Below are positions 17,369 to 26,120 of a stretch of DNA of 64,000 bases, one piece after another. Source of the stretch: Propionibacteriaceae bacterium (GTDB lineage: Bacteria > Actinomycetota > Actinomycetes > Propionibacteriales > Propionibacteriaceae); NCBI GenBank assembly GCA_031271975.1, contig JAISUR010000016.1:186001-250000 (forward strand), written 5' to 3'. Under the pieces are notes generated by a model. The model searched no databases. It worked only from the letters and a program-made list of their open reading frames with translations, and had not been told where the DNA came from. The stretch's first letter is position 1. Every line of letters begins with the position of its first letter. The translations under genes and the position numbers were made by a program.

Positions 17369-18148
17369 ATGGCCCGCATACGGCAACGGATCTCGCGGCG
17401 GCAGTACACCACTGTCGCCGTGGGAACCTTCGCCGTACTGCTGGGCGTGTGGTGGGCGGTCACCGCGACCGGAATGATCAGCCCGCTGTTCCTGCCTTCG
17501 CCCGGCTCCGTCGTGGCCCGGCTGGGCGAGCTCATGGCCACCGGCGACTTCTTCTCTGACGTCGGGCTGAGCACTTACCGGGTCACAGTCGGGTATCTCG
17601 CCGCCACCGTCATGGCGCTGGCCATCGGACCGCTCGTCGGCGTCTCGGCGGTATTCGAGGCGGCCGTCGAGCCGTTGATGGATTTCGTGCGCTACATGCC
17701 CGTCGTCGCCTTCGTGCCGCTGACCATCGTGTGGGCGGGCACGGACGACATCCAGAAGTTCCTGATCATCTGGATGGGCACCTTCTTCCAGCAAGTGCTC
17801 ATGGTGGCCGACGCCGTGCGCCAAGTGCCGCAACCACTGGTGCACCTCGGCGAAACTCTCGGCATGGGGCGCACGGCGATCCTGACGCAGATCGTTTTCC
17901 CGTCGGCTTGGCCAAGGGTTTGGGACGCCCTGCGTGTCACGCTCGGCTGGGCTTGGACGTGGCTGGTGGTGGCCGAGTTGGTCGCCGCCACCGGTGGCAT
18001 GGGCTATCGCATCAACGTCGCCAAGCGCTACCTGGCCACCGACACCATCATCGGCTATGTCCTCGTGCTGGGCATCCTGGGGCTGCTCTTCGACCAGGCG
18101 ATGCGGGCCATCGGCCGGGTCATGTTCGCTTATCAGAGGGTGCGCTGA
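17369..18148 (+). CDS. ABC permease, SsuC/TauC/ThiX type
   Basis: A 259-residue inner-membrane permease with about six helices. The EAA-type loop is [31 protein letters not shown], which docks the ATPase. The opening [12 protein letters not shown] and the [18 protein letters not shown] stretch are typical of the sulfonate/nitrate/thiamine-precursor group. It is the second gene of the importer operon and overlaps the ATPase start (TGATG). It should act with the lipoprotein before it and the ATPase after it. Confidence 0.9.
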   Translation: MARIRQRISRRQYTTVAVGTFAVLLGVWWAVTATGMISPLFLPSPGSVVARLGELMATGDFFSDVGLSTYRVTVGYLAATVMALAIGPLVGVSAVFEAAVEPLMDFVRYMPVVAFVPLTIVWAGTDDIQKFLIIWMGTFFQQVLMVADAVRQVPQPLVHLGETLGMGRTAILTQIVFPSAWPRVWDALRVTLGWAWTWLVVAELVAATGGMGYRINVAKRYLATDTIIGYVLVLGILGLLFDQAMRAIGRVMFAYQRVR

Positions 18149-18888
18149 TGATCGAAATACGCGGTTTGACCAAGGTCTTCCACAACGTGACAGCGCTGGA
18201 CGGCGTCGACTTGAGCTTGGACGAGAACGAGTTCGTCTCCTTGGTCGGGGTCTCCGGATGTGGCAAGTCGACCCTGCTCAACATCATTGCCGGGCTGGCC
18301 GAGCCGACCACCGGCGAAGTCCTCGTCGGCGGGCAACCGGTCACCGGACCGGGCAGGGACCGCGGAGTCGTATTCCAATCTTCCACGCTGCTGCCGTGGA
18401 AGACGGCGCAAGGCAACGTCGAGTTTGCCCTGCGCGGCGAGCCGATCAGCCGGGACGAGCGGCGCGCCCGGGCCCGGGAACACCTGGAGCTCGTGGGGCT
18501 GGCCGGTTTCGAGGACGCCTTCCCGGCGCAGCTTTCCGGAGGCATGCAGCAGCGCGTGGCGTTGGCCCGCTCGCTGTCCTACCGCCCGTCGATCTTGCTG
18601 ATGGACGAGCCGTTCGGCGCTCTCGACGCGTTGACCCGGCGAGACATGCAAGAGTTGCTGACCATCGTCTGGGAGGCGCACCGGCTCACAGTGTTGTTCG
18701 TCACCCATGACATTGAGGAAGCCGTCTACATTTCCGACCGGGTCGTCACGATGACTCCCAGGCCGGGCCGGATCTTGGCCGAGACCGCAGTCGCGTTGCC
18801 GCGCCCACGCCGCGTGGAGCAACAGTCCGAGCCCGAGTTCTTGCAGCTCACCGCCCACCTGTTGGCGCAAATCCGGGGCGCGGCGTGA
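18148..18888 (+). CDS. ABC importer ATPase, SsuB/TauB type
   Basis: A 246-residue ATPase with Walker [11 protein letters not shown]-loop [11 protein letters not shown], signature [16 protein letters not shown], Walker [13 protein letters not shown] and switch [16 protein letters not shown]. The SSTLLPW and [16 protein letters not shown] forms are those of the sulfonate/nitrate/taurine group. Its ATG overlaps the permease stop, and its end overlaps the M20 gene (GTGA). All four genes therefore look like one translationally coupled operon. Confidence 0.93.
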   Translation: MIEIRGLTKVFHNVTALDGVDLSLDENEFVSLVGVSGCGKSTLLNIIAGLAEPTTGEVLVGGQPVTGPGRDRGVVFQSSTLLPWKTAQGNVEFALRGEPISRDERRARAREHLELVGLAGFEDAFPAQLSGGMQQRVALARSLSYRPSILLMDEPFGALDALTRRDMQELLTIVWEAHRLTVLFVTHDIEEAVYISDRVVTMTPRPGRILAETAVALPRPRRVEQQSEPEFLQLTAHLLAQIRGAA

Positions 18889-20030
18889 TCGGCCTGTTGG
18901 AAGCGCTGGTGCGCGCCGACTCCCAGAATCCGCCCGGCCGGGAAGCCGAGGCGGCTGACATCTTGGCTTCCTATCTTCACAATGCGGGATTGGCCGTCGA
19001 GGTGCGCGAAGTCGAATCCGGCCGTCCGAATGTGATCGCCCGATTAGCCGGCGACAGCCCCGAAGCGCTGCTGTTGAACGGCCATTTGGACACCGTCCCG
19101 GGCCGCTGGGAACCGCGCTGGGAGGGGGAGCGCTTCTACGGGCGTGGGGCGTGCGACATGAAGGCCGGCCTGGCTGCGATGGCTTACGCACTTGCCCGCG
19201 TGGCGCGGCACCAGGGGCGGAAACGCTCGGTCCTGTTCACGGCGGTCATCGACGAGGAGGTCTGGTTCAAGGGCACAAAGTCCCTCATCGCGGACGGCGC
19301 GCTGGCCGACTGCGTCTGCGGGTACGTCGCCGAGCCCACGTCGCTGACCATCGCCACCTCGTTGCAAGGGGCCGCCGAGTTCACCCTCCGGACGTCAGGC
19401 AGGGCGTCCCACGCCGGGATGGCCGAGCTGGGCGACAACGCGATCCGCTCCATGCTGCCGCTGCTGGCTGCCCTCGCGGAATACGCCGACTCGCTGCGCG
19501 GCAAAGGGGCCAACCTCGGCCTGCCAGTGGACCCCTCGGTAAACATCGGCACGATACGCGGCGGCGAAGTCGTGACGATGGTGCCGGCCGATTGCGAAGT
19601 CGCCTTCGACCGCCAGATCCTGCCCGGCGAATCCGTCGCCGACGTGGTCGCCGAAGTCCAGCGGGTCGTCCCGGCGCGTCTGGAACAGTCCTTCCCGCCC
19701 TGGCAGATCGACTCCGGCCACGATGTGGTCCGCGCCCTCGCCGACGCACACTTGGCAGCCCTTGGAAAGCCCGCCCAAACCTCGGTCTTCCGGGCCTATT
19801 GCGAGGTTGAGTTGCTGGCTGCCGCGGGCATCCCCGCGGTGATCTACGGGCCCGGCTCGATTGAGCAGGCGCATCGCCCGGACGAGTACGTTAACAAGCG
19901 CGAATTGGCTGCCGCCGCCCAAGTTTACGAGCGGCTAATTAGCGACTTCACCCGCTCAAGTCAAGAGGCAAATCAACGGGTGTCCACCAAGTTTGCAGAT
20001 CGGTCCAATGCCGATAGTGTTGGCCGGTAA
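18885..20030 (+). CDS. M20 family amidohydrolase (ArgE/DapE/YlmB-like)
   Basis: A 381-residue metallo-amidohydrolase. Predicted metal-site residues are His67 and Asp69 (NGHLDTVPG), Asp91 (RGACDMKAG) and Glu124-Glu125 (VIDEEVWFKG), with Glu of AEPTSL and the late His of EQAHRPDEYV. The dimerisation insert follows at about 170-280. It is coupled to the ABC importer, so it likely hydrolyses the imported compound. Options are a formylaminopyrimidine deformylase (YlmB, with a ThiXYZ-like importer) or an N-acyl amino acid deacylase. The C-terminal 25 residues are polar and probably disordered. Confidence 0.8.
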   Translation: MIGLLEALVRADSQNPPGREAEAADILASYLHNAGLAVEVREVESGRPNVIARLAGDSPEALLLNGHLDTVPGRWEPRWEGERFYGRGACDMKAGLAAMAYALARVARHQGRKRSVLFTAVIDEEVWFKGTKSLIADGALADCVCGYVAEPTSLTIATSLQGAAEFTLRTSGRASHAGMAELGDNAIRSMLPLLAALAEYADSLRGKGANLGLPVDPSVNIGTIRGGEVVTMVPADCEVAFDRQILPGESVADVVAEVQRVVPARLEQSFPPWQIDSGHDVVRALADAHLAALGKPAQTSVFRAYCEVELLAAAGIPAVIYGPGSIEQAHRPDEYVNKRELAAAAQVYERLISDFTRSSQEANQRVSTKFADRSNADSVGR

Positions 20031-20062
20031 CCCGAAACTTCACGTCCGTCTAAGGGGTCTTA

Positions 20063-20263
20063 ATGAGTGAGCCGGTATCCATCGACAGAGTGAAGTTCGT
20101 GACAGTCCAGGAGGTCGCCGAGATGATGCGGGTCTCCAGGATGAGCGTCTATCGGATGATCCACTCGGGCCGTTTGGAGGCCGTCCGGTTCGGCCGGACG
20201 TTCCGGATCTCAGAGAAGGCCGTCGACGAATTGCTGCGCTCCGCTTTCTACGAAGCGATGTAG
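20063..20263 (+). CDS. bldC: BldC-type MerR-family small DNA-binding protein
   Basis: A 66-residue helix-turn-helix protein. The core FVTVQEVAEMMRVSRMSVYRMIHSG...VRFGRTFRIS is nearly that of BldC, the actinobacterial regulator that binds DNA as head-to-tail oligomers on direct repeats. It starts at ATG 20063 behind AAGGGG. In many actinobacteria this gene is followed by the tiny bS22 gene, as here. Targets cannot be told from this window. Confidence 0.88.
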   Translation: MSEPVSIDRVKFVTVQEVAEMMRVSRMSVYRMIHSGRLEAVRFGRTFRISEKAVDELLRSAFYEAM

Positions 20264-20338
20264 CCGCACCGTCAGAATTTTCCCATCGCCGCCGTTCTCG
20301 GGTAACATTCAGTGGTTCGTTACTAGGAAGGGCTTTCA

Positions 20339-20440
20339 GTGGGTTCGGTCATCAAGAAGCGTCGCAAGAGGATGGCGAAGAAGAAGCACCGCAAGCTGCT
20401 CAAGAAGACTCGCATCCAGCGTCGCCGCGCCGGTCGCTGA
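20339..20440 (+). CDS. Small ribosomal protein bS22 (AURKAIP1/COX24 domain)
   Basis: A 33-residue, extremely basic protein: GTG start, then [20 protein letters not shown] and [12 protein letters not shown]. This is the actinobacterial mini-protein found in the small ribosomal subunit and called bS22 in mycobacterial structures. An AGGAAGG ribosome site precedes the GTG by eight bases. Position after bldC is conserved in the phylum. It is easily missed because of its size. Confidence 0.93.
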   Translation: MGSVIKKRRKRMAKKKHRKLLKKTRIQRRRAGR

Positions 20441-20444
20441 GCCT

Positions 20445-21092
20445 TTGAGCGTAGTCAAGCTCGTCCGGCACGGACAGGTTCACAATCCTGACGCCGTGCT
20501 GTATGCGCGGCTGCCAGGCTTCGGCTTGAGTGATTTGGGCCACCAAATGGCCGATCGGCTGGGCCAGTTCTTCACCGGAGCCAATCTCGTACATCTCGTT
20601 TGCTCGCCGCTGCAGCGCACCCAGGAGACGATGGCCCCCATCGCCGAGGCGCATCCCCATCTCCAAGTCCAGTTCGACAAACGCGTCATTGAGGCCGCGA
20701 ACGTCTTCGAAGGCAAGTCCTTCGGCAAACACAATGAATTGCTGCTCAAGCCGTCCAGTTGGTGGGCGCTGCGCAACCCGCTGCGGCCCAGTTGGGGCGA
20801 GCCGTACAAAGCCATCGCTGCCCGCATGCATGAGGCGATCGCCGACGCGCACCGGGTGGCCATGGCCTCCGGGGGCGACGCCGTCATCGTCACCCACGAA
20901 CTCCCGATTTGGATGGCGCGGCTGTCCGCGGAGGGCAAAATCCTGGTGCACGACCCGCGCCGCCGCCAAGCCCGGCTGGCCTCCGTCACCACGTTCACCG
21001 TCGCCGACGGCCGGGTGCGCTGGCTCGCCTATGAGGAGCCAGCAGCCGATTTGCTGCCCGTCAAGAAGCGCAGGTTTCGCCCGGGCGCGTAG
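20445..21092 (+). CDS. Histidine phosphatase family protein
   Basis: A 215-residue phosphoglycerate-mutase-like protein. The catalytic motif is LVRHGQVHNP (Arg-His-Gly). A second conserved element is CSPLQRTQETM, and IVTHELPIWM holds the second His. The TTG start at 20445 is four bases after the bS22 stop and gives MSVVKLVRHG, the expected short N-terminus. The basic C-terminus (VKKRRFRPGA) is unusual but of unknown meaning. Members dephosphorylate sugars, nucleotides or proteins, and the substrate cannot be deduced. Confidence 0.85.
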   Translation: MSVVKLVRHGQVHNPDAVLYARLPGFGLSDLGHQMADRLGQFFTGANLVHLVCSPLQRTQETMAPIAEAHPHLQVQFDKRVIEAANVFEGKSFGKHNELLLKPSSWWALRNPLRPSWGEPYKAIAARMHEAIADAHRVAMASGGDAVIVTHELPIWMARLSAEGKILVHDPRRRQARLASVTTFTVADGRVRWLAYEEPAADLLPVKKRRFRPGA

Positions 21093-21095
21093 GCT
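21090..21095 (+). promoter_or_regulatory. -10 element of leaderless mtr transcript
   Basis: TAGGCT overlaps the stop codon of the phosphatase gene and ends six bases before the mtr ATG at 21102. Confidence 0.4.
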
Positions 21096-21101
21096 CGGCA
21101 C

Positions 21102-22427
21102 ATGGAACATTTCGATCTGTGCGTGATCGGGTCAGGCACGGGCAACTCGCTGATCGGGCCTGAGTTCAGCCATTGGCGCGTCGCGCTCGTGGAGGGCGGC
21201 ACTTTCGGCGGCACCTGCCTCAACCGGGGGTGCATCCCCACCAAGATGCTCTGGGCGGCGGCACACGCGGCCGATGTGCGCGGCGCGGCCAAGCTCGGCG
21301 TGCACGCCAGCGCCGAGGTGTTTTGGCCTGAAGTGCGCGACCGGGTCTTTTCCCGCATCGACCCGATTTCGGCCAGTGGCGAACAGTGGCGTGAGTCCAA
21401 CCCGAACGTGACGTTGTACCGCACCTGGGGCGCGTTCACGGCTCCCGGCGTGCTGGCGGTCGGCGACGAGCAGATTACGGCTGACCGTTTCGTCATCGCC
21501 GCCGGATCCCGTCCGCACATCCCACAAGTCTTTCCGGAGGATCCGCGCATCCACACTTCTGACACGATCATGCGCATCCCCGAGTTGCCCAAGCGGTTGG
21601 TGATTGTCGGCGGCGGCGCCATCGCGGCCGAGTTCGCCTACATCTTCGCCGCGTTCGGCGTCGAGGTGACGCTGTTACACCGCGGTCCCAGGCTGCTGCG
21701 CACGGCCGACGAGCAGGTGGCCGAGCGTTTCACGCAACTGTTGGGCGGCCGTGTCAACCTGCGGCTGCGGCAAGAGGTCATCTCGGTGGACGTCTCCGGT
21801 GAGGTGGTTTGGCTGCTGACCCGGGACCCGGACGGCATCGAGTATTCCTTCGAGGGCGACTTGGTGCTGGTAGCGACCGGCCGTGTGCCGAGCGATGTCG
21901 GCGCCCCGGCGGCAGGCATCGTCACCTCAGACGGGCGCATCATCGTCGATGAGTATCAGCGCGCGAACGTGCCCGGCGTTTGGGCGCTGGGCGACGTGAG
22001 TTCGCCGGTGCAGCTCAAGCACTTGGCCAACGCCGAGGCGCGGACGGTGCGGCACAACCTGCTGCATGAGGATCTGATCGCCACTGACAAACGCTATGTG
22101 CCCCGCGCCGTGTTTTCCGGTCCGGAAGTGGCTTGGGTGGGTGCCACCGAACAGGAGTTGCGGGGCCAGCCATATGCGGCCACCGTCCGCGAATACTCTT
22201 CTGTGGCTTACGGCTGGGCGCTGGAAGACACCGACCATTTCGTCAAACTGCTCACCGACAAGGGCATTCTGCTGGGTGCCCACATCGTTGGGCCACAGGC
22301 GGCCACCTTGCTGCAACCGCTGATCGGCGCCATGGGGCGCAACGCCCACGATGTCGCGCGCGGCCAATACTGGATTCACCCGGCGCTTGCCGAAGTGGTG
22401 GAGAACGCCCTGCTCGACACGCCCTGA
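21102..22427 (+). CDS. mtr: Mycothione reductase
   Basis: A 441-residue FAD-dependent disulfide reductase that uses NADPH to reduce mycothiol disulfide, keeping the actinobacterial thiol pool reduced. The FAD motif is CVIGSGTGNSLI. The redox cysteines are Cys39 and Cys44 (GGTCLNRGCIPTKM), the NAD(P)H motif is LVIVGGGAIAAEFAYIF, and the second FAD motif is GVWALGDVSSPVQLKHLANAEA. The catalytic pair is His426 and Glu431 (HPALAEVVENALL). The GTGNS and C-terminal motif distinguish Mtr from glutathione reductase. mshD at 29 kb supplies another mycothiol step. Confidence 0.92.
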   Translation: MEHFDLCVIGSGTGNSLIGPEFSHWRVALVEGGTFGGTCLNRGCIPTKMLWAAAHAADVRGAAKLGVHASAEVFWPEVRDRVFSRIDPISASGEQWRESNPNVTLYRTWGAFTAPGVLAVGDEQITADRFVIAAGSRPHIPQVFPEDPRIHTSDTIMRIPELPKRLVIVGGGAIAAEFAYIFAAFGVEVTLLHRGPRLLRTADEQVAERFTQLLGGRVNLRLRQEVISVDVSGEVVWLLTRDPDGIEYSFEGDLVLVATGRVPSDVGAPAAGIVTSDGRIIVDEYQRANVPGVWALGDVSSPVQLKHLANAEARTVRHNLLHEDLIATDKRYVPRAVFSGPEVAWVGATEQELRGQPYAATVREYSSVAYGWALEDTDHFVKLLTDKGILLGAHIVGPQAATLLQPLIGAMGRNAHDVARGQYWIHPALAEVVENALLDTP

Positions 22428-22470
22428 CATCCAGCCTGAGAGCGCCTGAGCAAATCTAAGGGAACCTTAG
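22424..22470 (+). promoter_or_regulatory. CTGAn direct repeats and a palindrome upstream of the surface protein gene
   Basis: CTGAC (22424), CTGAG (22436) and CTGAG (22446) are spaced 12 and 10 bases, followed by the palindrome CTAAGG-GAA-CCTTAG at 22456-22470. A similar triple lies upstream of the PstS-like gene (57917-57942). Direct repeats near 11-base spacing are typical for OmpR/PhoP-class regulators. The rest of the 135-bp gap up to 22562 shows a GACGAGAGGA ribosome site only. Confidence 0.35.
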
Positions 22471-22562
22471 GGCTATTCCCGCAACATTCTGGCGCTGGGC
22501 CACATGTAATAGGTAGAGGACTTTGAGGTCCGTCACCGTCCCCAGACGAGAGGAATCACCAC

Positions 22563-25184
22563 ATGCGTTCGCTGGTTCGCCCCCTTGCAATCATCGCGGC
22601 GGCATCCATGGCCGCCATGGCCCTCGTGGCCACACCCACCGCCGAAGCGGCCCAACACGTGCCGATCACCGGAAAGATCACCGACTCGCGGGGCAATCCG
22701 CTCGTCGACTTGAACTACGAGTACGACAACGTGGAGTGCGAGCTGCAAGACGGCAAGGTCGTTGACAAGTTTCCCGACGACTTCGGCGTCGGCATCACCG
22801 GGGGCGAATGGGTCGACGACCATTGGACCGACGACGCGGGCGAGTTCACCATCAACGGGGTCAAAGGCGACTGCTACCAGTTCATATTGTTCGACGCCTA
22901 CGGCTGGGAAACACCGCTCGTCTACAACGGCGAGATTGCTGGCTTCGCGCTGCTGCAGCCCGGCGCCACCGACGTCGTTATCACCACGATGCCGGAGCCA
23001 TCCAAACCGGTGAAGGTGCATTTCGAAGGGGCCACCGCCGGGTCGTTCGCGCAGTTGGTGTGGCTGGACACCTACGGTGAATGGGAAGAGATCGCCGAGT
23101 CGCGCATCGGCGGCCAGTTGGATTCCGTGAAGGCGATGTGGCCCGACGCGACCGATTGGGACACCTCCGCCGTCTTCTACGTGATCCCCGGCCAGACGTA
23201 CACCTTCAGCTACAGCGGCGACGCCGGGGCCTATGCGCAGAACATGGACGGCTCCAACTACTACTTGTATTGGCCGGGCCCCGACGTGCCGGTCTATTCC
23301 GGCACCGGTGACAGCCCCGACACGGCCAGCTTCACACTTCGCCCGGCGGCGGCTATCGACGGCAAAGTGATCTTGGGCGATGCCGATGCGGCCGACACCA
23401 AGGTGACGCTCTACCATGCCGCCGACTTGAACAAAGACCCCTACACGGCCGCAGAAGAAGCCCGGCTGCTGAAGTCCGAATCCAAGCCCGCCCGCGTTTC
23501 CAGCCGTGCCGCGAGCACCCGCGACGAGGATCCGTACTGGTATGTCTACCAGGCTTTCACCGTCCCGGTCGCCGACGACGGCTCCTACAGCCTCACTGGT
23601 CTGATCCCGGGCGAGAAATACGTGCTGTCCGTCGACAACCCCACGTACCTGCCGCATTGGCTGGGCGGAGCAGTCGGCGGCGCCGACGAAGTCTGGCTGG
23701 AAGACCTGGAAATGGCCACCGCGCCGGCCACCGTGTCCGACATCAAGCTGACTCAGCGCGCCGGGGTCATCTCCGGTTCGGTGCGCGGCTGGCTGGCGCG
23801 CGGCGCGCTGCCGCTCGGTTCGCAGTGGAGCGCCACGGCTATCAACCTCTCCACCTATTCGCAGTACGCCTCTGAGATCACTTCGGCGGGCAAGTACCGG
23901 ATCCCGCAGGTGCCGGCCGGCGTCTACCTCGTCCAGGCGTACACCTTCTGGACTGACGGATACTTCGATTACCGGCTCTACGGTGGGTTCGAGCAGGTGG
24001 TCACCGTGCAGAACGGCCAGTCAACTCCGCTCGACATCGTGTTTGAGAACCGCGAAGGCTGGGACGAATACGCCATCGGCGACGTGGCGGTGAACGTCGA
24101 AGGCCGCGAGGTCATCTACCAAGACGACTCGTGGACCGAGTATGACGATCCGGAAGTAGGCGACGTGTACACGGCGGTCGGCGAGACCAGCGAGGGTACG
24201 GTCAGCCCGTCGTTCGGCTACACGTGGTATTCCGACCGCGACATCTACTCCGACCAGGACACTTTGACGGTCGGGCGCAATATGATCCAGAAGCCGCTCG
24301 GTGTGCTGGCGAAGGCCAGTGGCGAGCAGGCTTGGCCTGGTTTCGCGACCGCCAACCTGGGCGAGGTGCGGGCTGACCAGTACTTGGAGGCCGAATCTGA
24401 GCCGGAAATCACATCTGGCGACAACGCCCGAGTCGGCGTCCCCATCGTTGTGGATCCGGGCACATGGGATCCCGAGCCCGACTCGATCGCCTACGAGTGG
24501 TACGCCGATGACGAGTTGATCGCCGGCGCGGACAGGCCGATCTACACGCCCAAGGAATCGGACCTGGGCAAGGAGATCTACGTCGTGGTCACCATCTCCA
24601 AGGAAGGGTACGCCACTGAGCGGTATCCGCTTTGGGCGGGCACAGTGGAGATCGACCTGAACGTGGTGATTTCCGGCACCGCCAAGGTGGGCAAGACGCT
24701 GACATCTACAGTCAACGCCAGCGCCTACGAGTTGGAGTATCAGTGGCTGCGCAACGGCGAGCCGTTCGACGGGGCCGACGGTCCCGAGTTGAAGTTGACG
24801 AAGTACTGGGCGGGCCGCTACATCTCGCTGCAGGTGACCGCGTTGGCGAATGACGAGATTATCGCGCAGCAGACCTCCGACGAGATCTACATGGCGAAGT
24901 TGAAGTCAAAGATGTCGGTCAAGACGACGCGCACGCCGACGGCCAGCCGCTCCGGGAAGCTGAAGGTCACGATCAAGGTGCCTGGCGACAAAGTGCCGTC
25001 GGGCAAGATCAAGGTGAGCGTCAAGGGCTACTCGAAGACGTACAAGCTGTCGGTGTCCGATAAGGGTGTGCAGAAGGTCACGCTGCCGAAGCTGGGCCGC
25101 GGCACGTACACGATCACCATCAAGTACTACGACAACTCGCACAACACGACGGTGACCAAGAAGATCAAGAAGACGGTTCGCTAA
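22563..25184 (+). CDS. Large secreted multidomain surface protein
   Basis: An 873-residue exported protein with a signal peptide (MRSLVRPLAIIAAASMAAMA, cleavage near AEA-AQ at about 32). Beta-rich carboxypeptidase-regulatory-like segments follow (HVPITGKITDSRGNPLVDL, AAIDGKVILGDADAADTKVT, AGVISGSVRGWLARGALPL), then Ig-like repeats (VVISGTAKVGKTLTS...YELEYQWLRNGEPFDG) and a Lys-rich Ig-like end (VPSGKIKVSVKGYSK...HNTTVTKKIKKTVR). There is no LPXTG motif or terminal membrane helix, so attachment may be by charge. It may be an adhesin or wall protein. It overlaps the convergent DUF2510 gene by four bases. Confidence 0.8.
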   Translation: MRSLVRPLAIIAAASMAAMALVATPTAEAAQHVPITGKITDSRGNPLVDLNYEYDNVECELQDGKVVDKFPDDFGVGITGGEWVDDHWTDDAGEFTINGVKGDCYQFILFDAYGWETPLVYNGEIAGFALLQPGATDVVITTMPEPSKPVKVHFEGATAGSFAQLVWLDTYGEWEEIAESRIGGQLDSVKAMWPDATDWDTSAVFYVIPGQTYTFSYSGDAGAYAQNMDGSNYYLYWPGPDVPVYSGTGDSPDTASFTLRPAAAIDGKVILGDADAADTKVTLYHAADLNKDPYTAAEEARLLKSESKPARVSSRAASTRDEDPYWYVYQAFTVPVADDGSYSLTGLIPGEKYVLSVDNPTYLPHWLGGAVGGADEVWLEDLEMATAPATVSDIKLTQRAGVISGSVRGWLARGALPLGSQWSATAINLSTYSQYASEITSAGKYRIPQVPAGVYLVQAYTFWTDGYFDYRLYGGFEQVVTVQNGQSTPLDIVFENREGWDEYAIGDVAVNVEGREVIYQDDSWTEYDDPEVGDVYTAVGETSEGTVSPSFGYTWYSDRDIYSDQDTLTVGRNMIQKPLGVLAKASGEQAWPGFATANLGEVRADQYLEAESEPEITSGDNARVGVPIVVDPGTWDPEPDSIAYEWYADDELIAGADRPIYTPKESDLGKEIYVVVTISKEGYATERYPLWAGTVEIDLNVVISGTAKVGKTLTSTVNASAYELEYQWLRNGEPFDGADGPELKLTKYWAGRYISLQVTALANDEIIAQQTSDEIYMAKLKSKMSVKTTRTPTASRSGKLKVTIKVPGDKVPSGKIKVSVKGYSKTYKLSVSDKGVQKVTLPKLGRGTYTITIKYYDNSHNTTVTKKIKKTVR

Positions 25185-26032
25185 CCGACGGTGAGGTTCT
25201 CCAGGGCGTATTCCGCGTCGCTCTGGAGAGCCTCCTCCAAAGTGTCCGGGATGGACGAGTAGAACACCGAGTAGGTGCGCTCGCCCGTGTTGACCATGAG
25301 GAACAGCACCCGGTCGTAGGTGGCGTTGAGGCCGGGGATGTCGAAGCCGATCTTCGTGTCGATGAGCCAGCCGGGCTGGCCGTCCACGGTGTAGCTGGAG
25401 CTGGAGATGTCGGTGCGCGTGACAGCCGTGTTGGAATAGAAGGCGCCCATGGCGCAGTTCAGGATCAGGTCAGCGCCCTCCTGGACGCTGCCAAAGCCGT
25501 CCCCGGAATACACTTCGGCGATCAGGACGCTGGCCACCCAGCTACTGTTCCCGTCGCCGTATCCCTCTTGGTCCACCACGATCTGTTCGTAGGCCATTTC
25601 GGCGAAAGCCAGCCGATTGTCTCTCCGCACCCCGCTCCAAGGGGAGCCCAACTCCGGGTAGGACAGCAGGCCCCCATAGACGCGGCCGGCGCCGGACTGC
25701 GGCTTGGATTCGTTGCTGCTCGACGTGGGGCAGTAGTCCATGGGGGCAGTCGAGACCGCGGGGCCCGGGTCAGTGTCGATGACCTGGCCGATGCCGGGGA
25801 AGTTCTGCGCGATGATGACGACGACAAGCCCAATGATCGCGACGCCGCAGGCTGCCCCGATGATCAAACCCCAAGGCCGGGTCTTGGGCCTGGGAACAGT
25901 CTGCTCCGCCGAGTATCCGGGCGGCAGCGCGGTCGGATCCGAGTTGAGGTATGGCGTCCACGCCGTTCCCGTCCAATAGCGATACATCCCGGGCTGCTGC
26001 CCGGGGTCGGGATACCATCCAGGATTGCTCAC
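25181..26032 (-). CDS. DUF2510 domain membrane-anchored protein
   Basis: A 283-residue protein. The N-terminus NPGWYPDPGQQPGMYRYWTG is a DUF2510 domain (short WYPDP...RYWDG motif, cytoplasmic). A transmembrane helix at about 55-77 (LIIGAACGVAIIGLVVVII) follows, then an extracytoplasmic domain of about 200 residues with two cysteines (DYCPTSS, ILNCAMG). GTG 26032 follows a TAAGCT hexamer by six bases, so the transcript is leaderless. The stop codon overlaps that of the surface protein gene in a tail-to-tail CTAA. Function unknown. Confidence 0.78.
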   Translation of the reverse strand: MSNPGWYPDPGQQPGMYRYWTGTAWTPYLNSDPTALPPGYSAEQTVPRPKTRPWGLIIGAACGVAIIGLVVVIIAQNFPGIGQVIDTDPGPAVSTAPMDYCPTSSSNESKPQSGAGRVYGGLLSYPELGSPWSGVRRDNRLAFAEMAYEQIVVDQEGYGDGNSSWVASVLIAEVYSGDGFGSVQEGADLILNCAMGAFYSNTAVTRTDISSSSYTVDGQPGWLIDTKIGFDIPGLNATYDRVLFLMVNTGERTYSVFYSSIPDTLEEALQSDAEYALENLTVG

Positions 26033-26038
26033 GCGCCC

Positions 26039-26044
26039 AGCTTA
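26039..26044 (-). promoter_or_regulatory. -10 element of the leaderless DUF2510 transcript
   Basis: On the minus strand TAAGCT ends six bases before GTG 26032, the same geometry as at asd (14433-14438). Confidence 0.4.
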
Positions 26045-26120
26045 CTGATCCCTGCTGTGACTTCACTGTCAGCCCGGCGCGATCTGGGATCTCAGACACA
26101 GTCTGAGTGTCCCGCCTCAG

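Noticed and set aside
22436-22452. Possible TPP riboswitch from the CTGAGA sequence
   Set aside because: The other conserved THI-box parts are missing, and the next gene is a surface protein. The sequence fits a direct repeat better.
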